Assembly (NCBI RefSeq): GCF_026210795.1
Contig: NC_089429.1
Span: forward strand, 6,233,001 to 6,297,000
DNA from: Rhizophagus irregularis
Taxonomy: Eukaryota > Glomeromycota > Glomeromycetes > Glomerales > Glomeraceae
Direction: 5' to 3'
Length of the DNA stretch: 64,000 nucleotides
Within the stretch, counting starts at the first letter, position 1, and each line of letters begins with the position of its first letter. This document shows positions 1-12,219 of the stretch, one piece after another. Under the pieces are notes generated by a model. The model saw nothing but the letters and a program-made list of their open reading frames with translations. It was not told the DNA's origin and searched no databases. Both the position numbers and the translations under genes were made by a program.

Positions 1-169
1 ATGGTAATGTGATTATTGCTGTTAGATTACCGGCAATGCAACGATGACAAATACAATGACATAGCAAATGAACTAGTCAAGGCTGGTTCGAGTATTAAAG
101 ACCCTATTCATTAGGTCTCATACAATGGAACAATGTTTATGTAATTGACTATAACATTAGAAAATGGAG

Positions 170-1717
170 TAACACCATCTGTCATACAAGCTCGAATTTT
201 CACATCAGTTAACAATTCTACATTAAACGTCATATCCTAGAATATAATATAGATTGGTATTATACCAAACGATGGATCAATCACAACCCTTTTGACACTC
301 CAACGAATGATATACTCTCATCCCTACAAAGTTCACGTATCAAAAAGGCCAACTTTATTTATCCGACGGCTGGCATACTTCAACGTAATTATCTACGACT
401 CTATCCATCAGGACCAATACTTTGCATAGATTGTACACAACACCTGAAACTAATGATTATGTTGGATTATGCAACCATCATTATAACAAAATTTGGGACA
501 TTTTACGCAAATTCAAGCCTATTTTGAAGGACATTAACTTTAAATATGCCACTGACTAAACTTTTGACCTACATAGTGTTCCGAAAGGGTCGGGTCAAAC
601 CCGGGTCATTTGACCCGACCCGTGTTTAAAATCTGAATCAGGTTTATCATTATTTGACACGAGTCTTATATTCAACCTGACTCGTCGGGTCAGGGTCACA
701 CCTTTGCTTGACCCGGGTTGACCTGGGTTGACCCAGGTTTAATCAAATATTTATATTTAAAATATTTATAAACGTTTACATTACACGATTTTTAATTTCT
801 AACTTTGTTTGTGTATAAAATGAGTGAAGCTGAGAAATTAACTCTTGGAAAGCGAACTTATTTAAGAAGTCTATAACACTTGAGCAGATCGAAATCAAGA
901 TGTTCTACTATGATGGAAGATATATGTTTAATAATAACTAGTCTATTTTATTAGATTTTATTAATTGTTATGAAAATATACTAGTTAAATATAGTAAAGT
1001 ATTCACAGTTTCACACCTAGCAGCAATGGTAAGAGATTATATTGTAATCATTGAATAATATTAAAATTGGTTAAATTTTTTTTTTACCTGTAATTGAAAG
1101 TGTTACAGTTGAAGATTTTTTCTGGAGGAACCGGCCAAAAGAAGCAATCTAAAACCAAATACAAATCACGCGTTATATGTTTGAAATCAGGCTGGGCGTA
1201 AGGAGGATTTAAAAAATTATAAAATATCTGAAAATTTTATTTGGACCCGGGTTATCCGGGGGTTAAACTATATCGGGTCAGATCAGAGGTCGGGTCATGT
1301 AAATATTAACCCGGGTATTTGTACGGGTTGGTTTTTATACTCAGGTCAAGTTCGAATACATCCTCAAACCCGACCCGACTCGACCCTTTCGGAACACTAG
1401 ACCTACATCATCGTATCAACAATTCAACGTTTGTTGATACTATCAATGTCTTTACAGCATCCAACAATTTGTCAAGTGACCACCTTGTTTATTTGCTTCT
1501 TTACAATTTAATCCCAGCAGATTTAACTGCCCTATTTTACAATTATATAGGTAAAAGTCGTCTTCGAGACGCCGCCTTCAAAGTATTTATTACCACATTG
1601 ATGCAAGAAATTAACACATCAATATGGAACGAACGTTCATCTAAATTCAAACAGTGGGAACTTCACAGAGAAAAAGAAGAAATGTTATTATGTTATTATA
1701 ACCATTACTTCAAATGA
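170..1717 (+). pseudogene. Decayed LINE-type retrotransposon ORF, C-terminal end, split by a hAT-like insertion
   Basis: Bases about 245-565 and 1400-1717 read as one plus-strand protein once the insertion at 574-1399 is ignored. The left part contains a Cys-x2-Cys then Glu-Thr-Asn..Cys-x-His-His cluster (CIDC, ETNDYVGLCNHH), the zinc-knuckle-like pattern seen near the end of many non-LTR reverse transcriptases. The right part ends with TSIWNERSSKF followed by a charged K/E-rich tail, like the C-termini of the other LINE remnants near 16.2 and 58.2 kb. One frameshift near 450 and one in-frame stop near 558 show decay. No reverse-transcriptase core is in the window, so the 5' part lies outside or is lost. 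The open frame starting at 1319 is artificial, because its first codons come from the inserted element. Confidence 0.6.
574..1399. mobile_element. Non-autonomous hAT-like element (826 bp) with 8-bp target duplication
   Basis: The ends are inverted repeats beginning TAGTGTTCCGAAAGGGTCG. The element is flanked on both sides by the identical 8-mer GACCTACA (566-573 and 1400-1407). An 8-bp duplication and TAG..CTA termini fit the hAT superfamily. The subterminal 100-150 bp are packed with GGGTC/GACCC and CCCGGGT words in both orientations, as expected for subterminal transposase-binding repeats. The interior is AT-rich and has no transposase-length frame. It is inserted in the LINE remnant, and removing it plus one target copy restores that reading frame. 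A relative with very similar ends lies at 37325-38179. Confidence 0.9.
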
Positions 1718-2707
1718 GATCATAATAATGTCTCAGTAAACTACAACAACATCGCATCGATGATATAATTATGCATCATGCACCTTTCACAATACTTCCC
1801 TATATTCAACCGAGGGACGTATTGACAATAATGCACATATTCGGTAGACATCTAGTAATTTTTTACATTCTGGTTCTTTGGAAACATATAGAGATAGTTT
1901 ATTATTTGATACTATAGATTTGTGGATTTATATAATATTTTTTATGATTTTTCTTTAATTAATAAATAATTCTATCTAGTCTAACTACATATTTTTATTT
2001 CTTCTATTAATTTTATACCTCGGTGGGTTCGGCTGTGCTTTTTAAGCATTCCGTTCATGATTCTATTTTACATCAAGGTGACATTACCCTCACGGCTATA
2101 GTGATTTGATTATCAGTTGTTAGAGTTACTTTCAATTCTAGTATATAGTTTCTTTGTGATTTTTTAACTTTGTCCACTTTGAGAAATAAAAATAAAAATA
2201 AAATAAAGGAGAGAATTTAGCAACCACCAATTATAATATACAATAATGTGAATTTTATATTAATATTTACCAATATAATTACTGCTGCACATCCTACAAA
2301 AAGGAAAAGAAAAAAATGTCAAATGTCTTTATTTTTTTAATTTTTCTTTTTTTTTTTAAAAAAAAATATAATCAAAGTTGGATGTATCAATTTGACTGTA
2401 CATAAGAATGACTGAAGAATTCCTGAGTTTTAATTAGTCTAGTAACTCCATCATTGTTACCATTCTAATTAATAATAAGTTCCAATTCTTTAACTGATTA
2501 ACTGATTTGCAAATTTCTTTATATTCGTATAACATCAATATTTGAAAAGCAATGCTTAGTAAATTTTGTATTTTTCATTAATAAAAAGACGAGTAATTTC
2601 ATTGTAAACAATCAACACTCCAGCTAACTCTTTGGTTACATTTAAATTTAAATGTTTACAAAAATTAACATAATTAAATAAAGGTTTTTTGTATTAATTA
2701 ATTGTAA
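1718..2707. other. LINE 3' flank and AT-rich intergenic DNA
   Basis: Bases 1718-2150 follow the LINE relic and contain a moderately GC-rich stretch (2020-2110) that may be its 3' untranslated part. The remainder is AT-rich with homopolymer runs near 2335-2370. No gene is visible. Confidence 0.4.
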
Positions 2708-3014
2708 GGCCACACAAATTCAATTTTTCGGTTCACGTAACATTGAAATTTAAAATCAACCCGGGGACCCGGGGTTTATTGTTTATTAGTAAAAAAAGTT
2801 TATATATAAAATCGTGACATTTGATTGGTTGACTTTTAAAAGGGAGGAATTTATTTTCGCTCTAGAAGTTCTCAGCCGCGTGATAAACTTACCCGCCAAT
2901 AAAATTACGTCCTGATCACATGATAAATTTTTTATATATAAACTTTTTTTTATTGAAATTTGAAAAAGTGACCCGGCCGGGTGAAGTGAACCGAAAATTC
3001 GAATTTGTGTGGCC
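2708..3014. mobile_element. Tourist-like (PIF/Harbinger-type) MITE, 307 bp
   Basis: Terminal inverted repeats begin GGCCACACAAATTC at both ends and are flanked by the 3-bp direct repeat TAA (2705-2707 and 3015-3017). A 3-bp TWA target duplication and GG..CC termini are typical of PIF/Harbinger elements. The two halves pair further inwards, including AGTTTATATATAAAA on the left against its complement near 2928-2945, so the whole element can fold back. No transposase is encoded. Confidence 0.8.
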
Positions 3015-3073
3015 TAAAGTTCATATTATTTGTGAAATAATTACATCTAGTAGGAATTTTCCTTTTGAGTAAT

Positions 3074-3219
3074 TTAATATTTCCAAGGATTTCTCCACAG
3101 AATTGGAATAGTAATCTCACACTGAGTTTTTTTATATATTATTTATTAACTAAAAGGCAATAATGAAGAGTATTTTTATCATTATGTAACTCTTTGAAAA
3201 ATATTAAATAAAGAACTTC
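3074..3219 (-). pseudogene. F-box domain relic
   Basis: Minus-strand translation gives EVLYLIFFKELHNDKNTLH, then CLLVNK, then, after a stop and frame change, QCEITIPILWRNPW. This is the N-terminal F-box signature (LxxIFxEL..SLxSCLLVNRxWCExxIPILW) also seen in the genes at 4961-6375 and 19525-20709. Only about 50 codons survive and there is no start codon in frame. The leucine-rich part is absent. Confidence 0.65.
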
Positions 3220-3844
3220 TTTGTTTAATTAGAACATTTATTATTATCTATTATTATTATTATTTTAGGTTAAAGGTTAAAAGTGCGCATAATTATTAAT
3301 AATAAAATGAATCAAATTATATTACAAGTACCGTAATTTTCTGCAAAATTTGACCGCAAGTCCCAGGATTATGCCAAAGATCTACTGATTGCTCGCTCAA
3401 TAATGCAGTAAGTCACAAAAAAATCTATCAGAAATTTTAGTTAAAAATTTGTTAAATGGAATAAAAATACAAAGAAAAATTTCACAGTAATTCATATGCA
3501 TTTTACATAATAAAACTATTATTTCATAATAATGATCAATCATCTTAAAATTTAGCTGCTAATTCACATTTACCAAAAAAAAAAGAATTCTTTATAATTT
3601 TGCAACATTTGCGGCTAGATTTTTTGTGCCTTACTGCACTATGATTAAGAATTGCGTAACTATTGCGTAGTCAATTATCCACAGGCACATGCCAAAATCT
3701 TGCAGCACAGCCGCTAGTGATACTGCACTTGCAACGTGAATATGTCACAAATAAAAAAACAATTCATTTTGAATACTCTTTCAGTAAAAATAACTATTAT
3801 TTTATAGTAGCCAAATTTAAGAAGTCAGTGATGTTCTTTAATTG

Positions 3845-4300
3845 GGTTATGGTACATTTCAGTTCGCTGAAGGAATGTTTCACCGAAGGGATGTTTCACC
3901 GAAAGGACATTTCACCAAAAGTGCATTTTATCGAATCCATTTTTCTGAATCATCCATTCCATTCCCCCGAAAATGGTAGCGATTAATATTTTTATAAAAA
4001 ATATTCATCATGTAATGAAAATTAAAATTATTTTTAGAGGTCTTTTTTCCAGGACATTATCACTTTAACATTCAAGCAAGCAAGAAATAAATAACTTTAT
4101 TTTACTAAAAACATTTATTCACGAAGAAGTAAGTACTAAAAAAAAAATTCAATAAAAATCATCTAATTCAAAAATTTTTCTAGAAAAGATTTCTTTATGT
4201 ACTTAATAAAAAGCTTTGGCGAAATGGAATTCAGCGAAGCGCCTCTTTGGCGAAATATCCCTTCGGCGAAACATCCTTTCGACAAAAAGTCCAGATACCT
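3845..4300. mobile_element. Fold-back element with internally repeated TIRs
   Basis: The left arm (about 3860-3935) contains repeated words such as CCGAAGGGATGTTTCACC and CGAAAGGACATTTCACC. The right arm (about 4212-4295) carries the inverted equivalents GGCGAAATATCCC and GGCGAAACATCC. Each arm is therefore a short tandem array of roughly 18-bp units, and the two arms pair across about 270 bp of AT-rich DNA. No coding capacity or clear target duplication is visible. The open frame at 3663-3986 overlaps the left arm and is not considered a gene. Confidence 0.6.
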
Positions 4301-4346
4301 TTTACTTGATATTCAGAGGGTTCCATAATGGTATTAGATTTTTCAT

Positions 4347-4410
4347 TCTTGCCTTTTACTAGTTAATAGAACTTGGTGAGATTATTATTCCAATTTTATG
4401 GAAAGATCTC
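4347..4410 (+). pseudogene. Short F-box motif relic, plus strand
   Basis: The plus strand reads SCLLLVNRTW, then after a one-base shift EIIIPILWKDL, matching the central F-box motif of the intact gene at 19525-20709 (SCILVNRTW..IPILWK). About 20 codons remain, with stops on both sides. Confidence 0.5.
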
Positions 4411-4960
4411 TAGAAATGTTTGTGTAAAAAGTGAATTTTCTGAGATGTAAACATTTATCATGCGGATCTATTAAATAATATAAAGAACTAAGCTGTATAC
4501 AAAACCCGTGCAAAAATTTTATTTAATTATGTTAGTTTTTGTAAGCATTATTTACAATCAACGAGTTAGTAGTTATGTCTTATGTGGTATATTGGATCGA
4601 ATATAAGTGATAGTAGTGATAGTGATTTAACTGGATTGATAGAAACGTACAGATTAATTAAAGAATTGGGACTTATTATTAGGTATATTAGCAATCAACA
4701 TACTGTATTATAATGATGAGTAAAGGAATATAAATTTGTATATAATAAATACAAAAAATAGTTTATTAGCTTAAAATTCTACCTAGCAATAATACCATCT
4801 GAATTATTGACTAATATCGATTCATTTAAAGCAATTACTTTTAAAAGACTGCATTAAAAATTCATGACTGTTGTTAAATATTGAGAATATTGAGGCCAAT
4901 GTTGTATCCTCCACAGAATGTCGTTAATGTTCCAGAATGATTTTTTGATCAACTTTAGTG

Positions 4961-6375
4961 CTAACTGAAACAAATATTTGTAATGTAACCAATAAAATCT
5001 ACATAAGCCAAATTTTCAAAGTTTTTGATTACTCCTTCTCTTTTATATTCATTAATCACTTTTGTACAATCATCATCTATATCATTTCCAGTAGTAAACA
5101 GGGAGAGTGCATGCCTGCCTTTCCATTCTTCTAAGAATTCCTCCAAGTTTTTTAAAGAAAATTTAAATTTACGACTGAACCTAATTTCTTTTAAATTGGT
5201 TGGCATTGACCTAATTAATACTCTTAATAATTCTTCTCCATTGTTCAAAGAGCAAGTATCATCATCATCTAATATAACTATTAATAATGACTTTAAATTT
5301 TTACAAACTCCTAGTAGTTTTTCAAGTTCAATAAAATGCGCCTTTGTTGGCGAAAATGCAATTGATAAATATTCAATTGAAGGAAATTTCATAAATTTTA
5401 CGAATAAAGTATACAGAATTTCCATTAAATTCATCATATTCGTAATCAATATTATAGGGTTCGAACAAAATTTTCTTGAGATTTGCTCCACTATTTTCAA
5501 TTATACTAGAAATCACGTTTAACCTATTACCCTCTATATTAAGAATTTCAAGTTCGCGATAAGCTTGCATTTGCAATTTTTCCAATTTTTCTTCATTAAA
5601 AAAAAGATAAACATCAATTGTTAATATTTTTATATTATAAAATTTTGGAAGTACCTCTTGCAATAAAGTGTGTTCATAATTTTCCACATATCGGGCAAAC
5701 AATTGAGATTTCAGCTTTTTTTCTAGCGCGAGAAAAACTTTTTCGTAAGGATCATTATCTGTAAAATACCCATAATCAAAATCATCATCCCATTGAAAAT
5801 ACTTTAAGTTCTTTTGAACCTCAATTAACTTAACAATCCCATGATTAGGTTTTATGTCAACATTAACAATGATAAGTCTCTGTAAATATTGACAGAATTG
5901 TGAACCATGGCTTCTGGAAATTGAAATATTTGGTGTTTAATTGATCTCATATCAAAATATTTCAATTCTAAACATTTTTTCATAAAGAGAAAGTAAAATT
6001 TTTGTTGCATATTAAATTGATTATAATCTAGATCTGAACCAATAGAAATTATTTCCTTTATAATATTTACATTGACACTTCTACAGTAAGAAAAATAATC
6101 AAACAAAAGTGATTGATTTGAACCTGAAGGTAATTGTATTTCTTGATTTGTTATGAATTCTTTGATATCGTCAAATAAATATTGAGAAATATTATGAATA
6201 AAGAGATATTGTTACAGTAATTAATACCATTGTAGCACCAGGGATTCCTCCATAAAATTGGTATCGCAGTTTCACACCAAAGTCTATTAATCATTAGACA
6301 TGAAAAGAGAGATTTCGAATCTTCTCGTAATTCCTCAAATATTAAGAAAAGAATATCTTTGTTGAGTTTGGACAT
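4961..6375 (-). pseudogene. F-box/LRR-like protein, frameshifted
   Basis: Starting at 6375 the minus strand gives MSKLNKDILFLIFEELREDSKSLFSCLMINRLW..IPILWRNPW, an N-terminal F-box of the kind that docks substrate adaptors to SCF ubiquitin ligases. Leucine/isoleucine-rich segments of LRR character continue to the stop at 4961. The frame changes at about 6190, around 5900 (with apparent loss of several dozen codons after KHQIFQFPEA) and about 5385, so four separate frames must be joined to follow it. Ordinary introns do not explain the shifts, because GT..AG pairs are not seen at the junctions. It is a full-length but broken relative of the family. Frames on the opposite strand (5025-5522) are shadows. 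Confidence 0.85.
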
Positions 6376-7439
6376 TTTTAATAAAATGGTTTAAAATAAA
6401 ATAAACTCTACATAACCGAAGTATTTTCAAGGGTAATTTTTCAAAGTATTAATACAAAAGAAAATTTAATACTACAAAAGAAAATCACAAATATTACGAC
6501 AAATGTCATGTGATTGCTATTTTCCGTTGGGTTTGGAATAATCCGCAAATTAAATATAAATCACGTGCTAATGGCCATATTCATTATTGCAGCAAGAATT
6601 ATTAAACTTTTTTATATGATAGTTAAACTACTATATATAAATAACTTAAAAAATTCAAATAAAAACTACATTCATAATCCTTCCTACAACCACGAATACT
6701 CTGAACTTAATCCAGTAAACTCTGTTTGTTCATTTATATTATGCATTTAATAGAACAAACACTTTTTTTAACAAGAAGCCGCAGTGATGGCCGCAGCTGC
6801 TATAATGAATTCGGCTTATCAAATTATTTTTCCACTATTATTATTAATATTATCTTTAATCTTTAAGAATTCAGCCGCATAATTCAGGTTCGATTCGTCG
6901 ATGACCATTCGGTAAAGAGTCTAAATTAAAAAAGTAAATCGAAATACAACAATCGTTTTTCAAAAATACGACTTCGTATAGAAGTCAAAATTAAGTTAAT
7001 GAGAAAGAAATTGCTAGCAGTAACTACTAACTAGAATCAAAATTTATAGAAAACAGAAAATAAATAATCACAACAAATGATATCTTTATTCTACAAGAGC
7101 GAGTAGGGAACATTTAAATTAATGTTGAACATTTCTTTTTATCAAATTAATTATTTTTAGCCATTTTCCATGAATTTCTTTATTTTCATATTTTAGGTAA
7201 TCCTTTTAAAACAGATTCGTATAGGTAGGTGAATTTAAAGTAATTTCAAGCTTAATATTTTGTTTTTATTTTGGCTCAAAACATTTGTTTGTTTTTTACT
7301 TATTTAAGTTGAATAGGTTGAATGTGTATTAAAATATCAATTATATCATGGACACTTCACAGATCGATGGTTTACACGAACTTAAGTTTATACTATTAAA
7401 ATTTGTCCAATTTACATGGTGTACGCCAGATTTCAATGA
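6376..7439. other. Intergenic, no gene recognised
   Basis: AT-rich DNA upstream of the F-box pseudogene. A 78-codon hydrophobic frame at 6514-6750 has no recognisable domain and is probably chance. Confidence 0.4.
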
Positions 7440-7905
7440 AGTTTCCAGTTTTTTATAAAAAGAGTTCCGGCATCCTATAAAAAAGAAGAGAGAAAAATCC
7501 TTAGCATCCTAAAAAAAAAGAAGAGATCCTACGTTGATATGTTTCTTTAATTCAATTGAACCCACCACTCCCATACATACCTAAGTCAGATTCGTCAATC
7601 CGGTAATCTAAAAGAACAAAGAAAAAGAAACGTTACTTTAACCCAATTAAACCACCAATACACTCTCCTACAGGTTCGTTCAACTTTCCAGCGTTTCTTT
7701 AGCCTAATTAAACCCAATCCCCCTCTGCATAGCAACCTACAGTTTCAAGTCTCAAAGAGTTGGTATTTCTACCCGACGTCTGACGTCCTACAAAAAAAAA
7801 GAAAGAAATCCAGCGTCCTACAAAAAAGAAAGCGTCTTATATAAAGAAGTTGGCTACAAAGAAATAAAGAGAGGAAAAAGAATGGGGGAGAAAAGCGGGA
7901 TAAAT
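7440..7905 (-). repeat. Degenerate spliced-repeat (introner-like) array 1
   Basis: The plus strand shows repeated CCTACAAAAAAAAAG and CCTATAAAAAAGAAG words, which on the minus strand are TTTTTTTTGTAGG 3' splice sites. They are spaced by short GC-richer pieces and by GAAACGTTA half-palindromes. The array ends at 7860-7905 in a purine-rich run (pyrimidine-rich on the minus strand), matching the leaders of the arrays at 19.0, 33.2 and 57.0 kb. It is more eroded than the arrays at 33.4-35.3 and 55.3-57.1 kb. Confidence 0.55.
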
Positions 7906-9465
7906 TTTTTTAAAAATCTAAAAAAAAAAAACGAATAAAAAAAAATCAATAAAAAATAATTTTCGATCAAAAGACCGAAATTTTCGAGAACGAAATAAAA
8001 AAAAAATTTCGAATTAATTAAATAAAAAAACGGTTAAATAACCTGACCCGATACACTTGAATTAGACTCACTCTTATCCATTAGAATAACTCTTTGTTTG
8101 TTAATTTTGTTAATTGATAATTGATCATTAATGTAACAATTGTAACATGTATCTTAAATTTAATTTACAAAATTTATAATATTGAAACATAGATACTGTA
8201 CCATCAGATAAAATATACAAAAGATATACATATACAACATATAAAATAAATAACGGACAAATTTCCTACATGATTTTAATAAATAAATAATCCAATTCAT
8301 CGGATGTAACAATATTAATTCCTTCAGTTGATTCTTTAATATATTAATAATTTTTATTTCTTCATTCATCCAACTGCAACCATCAGTTACTTCGTGTAGT
8401 ATACCCAGAAAAATCTACATTCACAAATTCAGTTCTCAATATTACAACTCTTAATGATATGATTGTATTTACTAATGAAGATAATTTTCCGGTTATTAAC
8501 ACTGCATTAAATAAGACAACATAAGAGTAATTTAAAAATTTAATAATGCGCGAAATTAATTAAAATTTAATATAGATCTTATAAATGGTAGTGATATATT
8601 AGTTAAAAGAATTTCCCAACAACCAAAAAATTAATGCTCATTTTTAATGACAATTCAAGTATATTCCACAATATTTGATAAATTTGACGATAATGTTTAT
8701 ACGCACCAAAATATGGTATTAAAATAGCTTTCAAGTTTGGGATAATTGATTAATAACGAAAATTTGAGGGAATCTAAAGAAGAAAAAAGGAAATGTGAGG
8801 GTGAGAGGAATTTTTGAGAGGTTTATCACGAAATTCTTGCATTTTTCTATTTTATTCTTAACTTGTTTGTGGCAATTTCTAATTCATCCAGTCTTTCCTT
8901 GCAATTACGAAAATTATTTATTATTACTACAAAGATCTTTAATATCATTTTTAGTGCAATATATTGTATGATCAATAGTACTATATAACTAACATAAACC
9001 TCTTTTCAAAAGATACTTTCCAATTTATTGATTTAATTGACCATTCAGTTGTGATCATACCCAAATTTTTTAGATTATCAAGATTATCTATTGGGCGATA
9101 ACGTTTATGTCAATTATGTGTGACAAATTTTTATTTAAAAGAAATTTCAGATCAGCGTGCTCTTTATTGTTAAAGTCTTAAAGAATCCAGTAACAGATTT
9201 ACTTTTAAACATTACCTCTTTCATAAATTCAAATAATTAATTACTAATAAAAAATTTATAATGTGTGACCGACCCAATCGTACGAAATTTACGGATGTTA
9301 AAAAATCTTTAAATTTTAAAACTTCAATTAAAATTCCGTATAATTATTTAAATACAGTAAATAAAAATGTAAACGGGGAAGTACTAAGTATCTTATGATT
9401 GATTACATTATGTTGTTGATTATTTTTAAACGAAAATCTCACTAATATTTCCTCTACTATTAAAA
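7906..9465. other. AT-rich region without a recognised gene
   Basis: A 69-codon minus frame at 8160-8369 and scattered plus-strand fragments have no recognisable domain. Some may be gene debris, but no family could be named. Confidence 0.35.
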
Positions 9466-9561
9466 GTGGTCACAGTTACTACATATTGTTATAGTTAAAG
9501 AATAGGTACTAAAAAAGATTTAAAAATAGCTGCTCCTTGGTATGAAAAAGCTGAAATATAA
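9466..9561 (+). pseudogene. Sel1-repeat relic
   Basis: The frame contains IGTKKDLKIAAPWYEKAEI followed by two stops, matching the Sel1-like repeat core (GIGTxKDxxKAxxWYxKAAE). Upstream, YYILL may be the remains of LGYCY. Sel1 repeats often follow kinase domains in these fungi, but no kinase sequence was seen here. Confidence 0.5.
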
Positions 9562-10021
9562 TAGCTATGAACAATCTTGATATTTGAATATGAATTATAT
9601 ACATTATACAATTTATTAAAATTAATTTATCTTCGTGTATTCATTTATTTTATAATTTATTTTTATTTTCGTTTTTATTCTTCTTTAAAAGAACCTTCCC
9701 TTTCTTTTTCCTTATTATATTATTAATTAACAATTATTTTTCATTTTATGTATTCATTTTTTTTTTAAATAAAAAAATAAATTTGTAATATAATATAAAC
9801 ATTTTCAACATTACAATTTTCTATTATCGTTTAACCATTGGACATTACTAATTGCGCTAATAAATCTCAAATCTTTTGTTACCACATTTATTATTTCGAT
9901 CAGGAAATGTACTTATTACTCCTCAAAAACTATTTCCAAATATGTGTTAAATGGCAAATAAGAAAACTTAGATCTCGAGAAGATCAAATACAATATCGAT
10001 ATATATCGATGATGCAACAAT

Positions 10022-10174
10022 ACACATGAGCGCGCTGTGGCCAACCCATCACAATTTCCACACGTGCACTACGTCCGCCGCAATCTCCTCTTCGGCCACT
10101 TCCTCAGAAAATACGATCCTTTGCAAGGTCATCATCAACGATTACGTCGTCGTGACTTACTCCGTCTTCAATAA
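10022..10174 (+). pseudogene. GC-rich coding fragment of unknown family
   Basis: A sharp GC-rich island encodes about 50 codons ending in TAA: RAVANPSQFPHVHYVRRNLL, then FGHFLRKYDPLQGHHQ and an RLRRRDLLRLQ end. The basic, H/R-rich composition and codon use differ from the surrounding AT-rich DNA, which suggests a 3' coding fragment of a mobile or recently inserted gene. No start codon or upstream exon is evident and no family was recognised. Confidence 0.3.
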
Positions 10175-12217
10175 AATAAAATCATTCATATCAGTATAAC
10201 AGGCTTGCTAAAGTTAACTGTAATCACGTTCGATATTTTTAAGAAAAGAACGTATAATAATAAAACTTTGAATTACTGATAATTTCGAATTGCATGTTAG
10301 CATCAAATTATCCTTTGATTATCGTATATTGATTCATAATTTTATGTTTAGTAATTGATAAAATAATTTTTTTTTACGTTCATCTTAACACCAGTGTGGT
10401 CATTTGTCATTGGCCATTTGGCCTTAATTTATTCGGTCATTTCACTCATTTGATTCTGATCATTCAATGGTATCACTTACACCTTCAGTTTTTTTGGTCA
10501 ACCAAAGGTTTAACAAGAGGATATAGCTTTCACGAACTTCGCTTCTACCAACAGAAATTTTTGTTATAATAATATGCGATATTGAACCTTGTTTAAATTT
10601 TGTCCCAGCCAGCTTGGAAGTTACATCGGCCAAATGCTTCCTTTACTATAACCATGAACATAATATGCGCAGTAGTTGGTCCATTAGCAGCTTTTTACAA
10701 AAGATTCCAGAGATGAAAGATTTAAGTTTTTATTTACTCATGTATAATATTATCATAATTAATCTTCTTTCTATGCGGATAGCAAGTTCAAACTTGACGA
10801 ATAACAGAATTGGCTCCAATAATGGATCCATTGGTAATTGTCATAACTGATCTGATTTTACCGAGGTTTGTTGAACTTCGCTTTATGGTAATAGAACATC
10901 AACGTTTGAGTTTTATATAATGCAGATGCAAACGATGGGTATTTTGTTTCCTATCACCAGCAGGTATACCATCGATTTCATTAAAGATATGTGTTTCTTT
11001 TTCCGTAACCTCATTTGTGCTTTGATTGAGAAAATCACTAATCGACCTAAAAGTTTTTTTTTTGTTATTAACGGACTTCAAAAAGTTTTTTTTTTGTTCC
11101 CAGTATCATCAGTATTAGGATCAATCCTTTGAGTTAATTGCAATAAGATATTCCGGGAGAACGTTCTTTGATCTTAAATTAAGTCATCTTTGCAAATCTT
11201 CACGAGATTCTGATCACCGCGAAAATTTTTGAGAATTTGGCGACATTTTTCTTTTCATAATGGTACAGTTTTAGATAAGGTAGGTGAGGCAACTGTCAGG
11301 TCAATTTAGTACGTGGAATACAAAAGTGCGAGCGCAGAGAAAGGAACATATCTTTTTAAAACTTCCTTTATTATATTTATCAACTTCATTTTTTAAATAA
11401 AAAGAATCAAATAAAGAAATTATTTATTGGAACATAATTTCATTTAAAAATCTAAGCATTTACAGTATATTTTTTTTTAATGAAATGATATAATACAATT
11501 TATATATTTTACTTTCTTCTACAGTAAATATACATGATGTCAATTCTTTTTGTTCATTACACGATTTAGATATTATGATTGGTATTTTCTCTTATTACTT
11601 TCTCGGCTTTTTTAATACATCATAATGATCTGACCCACCCGGTTATGCTAAAGGATATCCAACAAAACTAGATATACAGTAATAAAATAGTTATGACATG
11701 TAATAGTGATAAAAAAAATATTATTAATTAAGTTATTAGTTTGATTTCATAATAAATTTAATGACATGATATTATCCGCCAAGAAATCTGTTAAATATCC
11801 GCGAAATTATTTTATCCGGATACTAATCACTAAATTGCGCATAATATATAAAATCTATTTTTAACCATATATTATAAGTAATTTGAACAGTTGTAACGAA
11901 ATTATTATTTTGTCAGATATAAGTAATTACATAATTATGTTATATCCATCCCTTACATATTGTAATATATAAAAATGAAGTTCTAATGCTAGTATCAAAA
12001 GTATCACTCCCCAAAAAACATTTTCTGTATATTCAAAAATACTAATTATTATAATAAAAAATTTGTAAAATTGGTATGTCACCTAATAGTTATTGGCTTA
12101 ATTGTCTTATTTAAGGCGTTTCTCTCAATATGATTTGAGTAGTTATAAAGTAGGAAAGTAGGCGCTTTAGAGTCATTATTTTTTCGGTAAGATAGTAGGA
12201 TCAGAAAATTTAGATAA
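10175..12217. other. Region without a recognised gene
   Basis: Medium-length frames at 10614-10850 and 10899-11132 show no known motif. A minus-strand segment (10899-11081) has a hydrophilic coding look (IFNEIDGIPAGDRKQNTH) but cannot be joined to a family. Bases 12137-12175 carry a TAGTTATAAAGTAGG word that recurs inverted at 19250-19285. Confidence 0.35.
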
Positions 12218-12219
12218 TT

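Noticed and set aside
1319-1400. Start of the 132-codon frame as a real gene start
   Set aside because: The first codons are the end of the hAT-like element. The real protein fragment begins after the insertion and continues from the left flank.
3663-3986. 107-codon plus-strand frame
   Set aside because: It runs into the tandem inverted arm of a fold-back element and has no domain.
5025-5522. 165-codon plus-strand frame
   Set aside because: It is the antisense shadow of the F-box pseudogene, whose minus-strand translation has clear F-box/LRR family features.
6880-6905. GGTTCGATTC, resembling a tRNA T-arm
   Set aside because: The flanking bases do not form the T-stem, and no anticodon or acceptor stem could be built.
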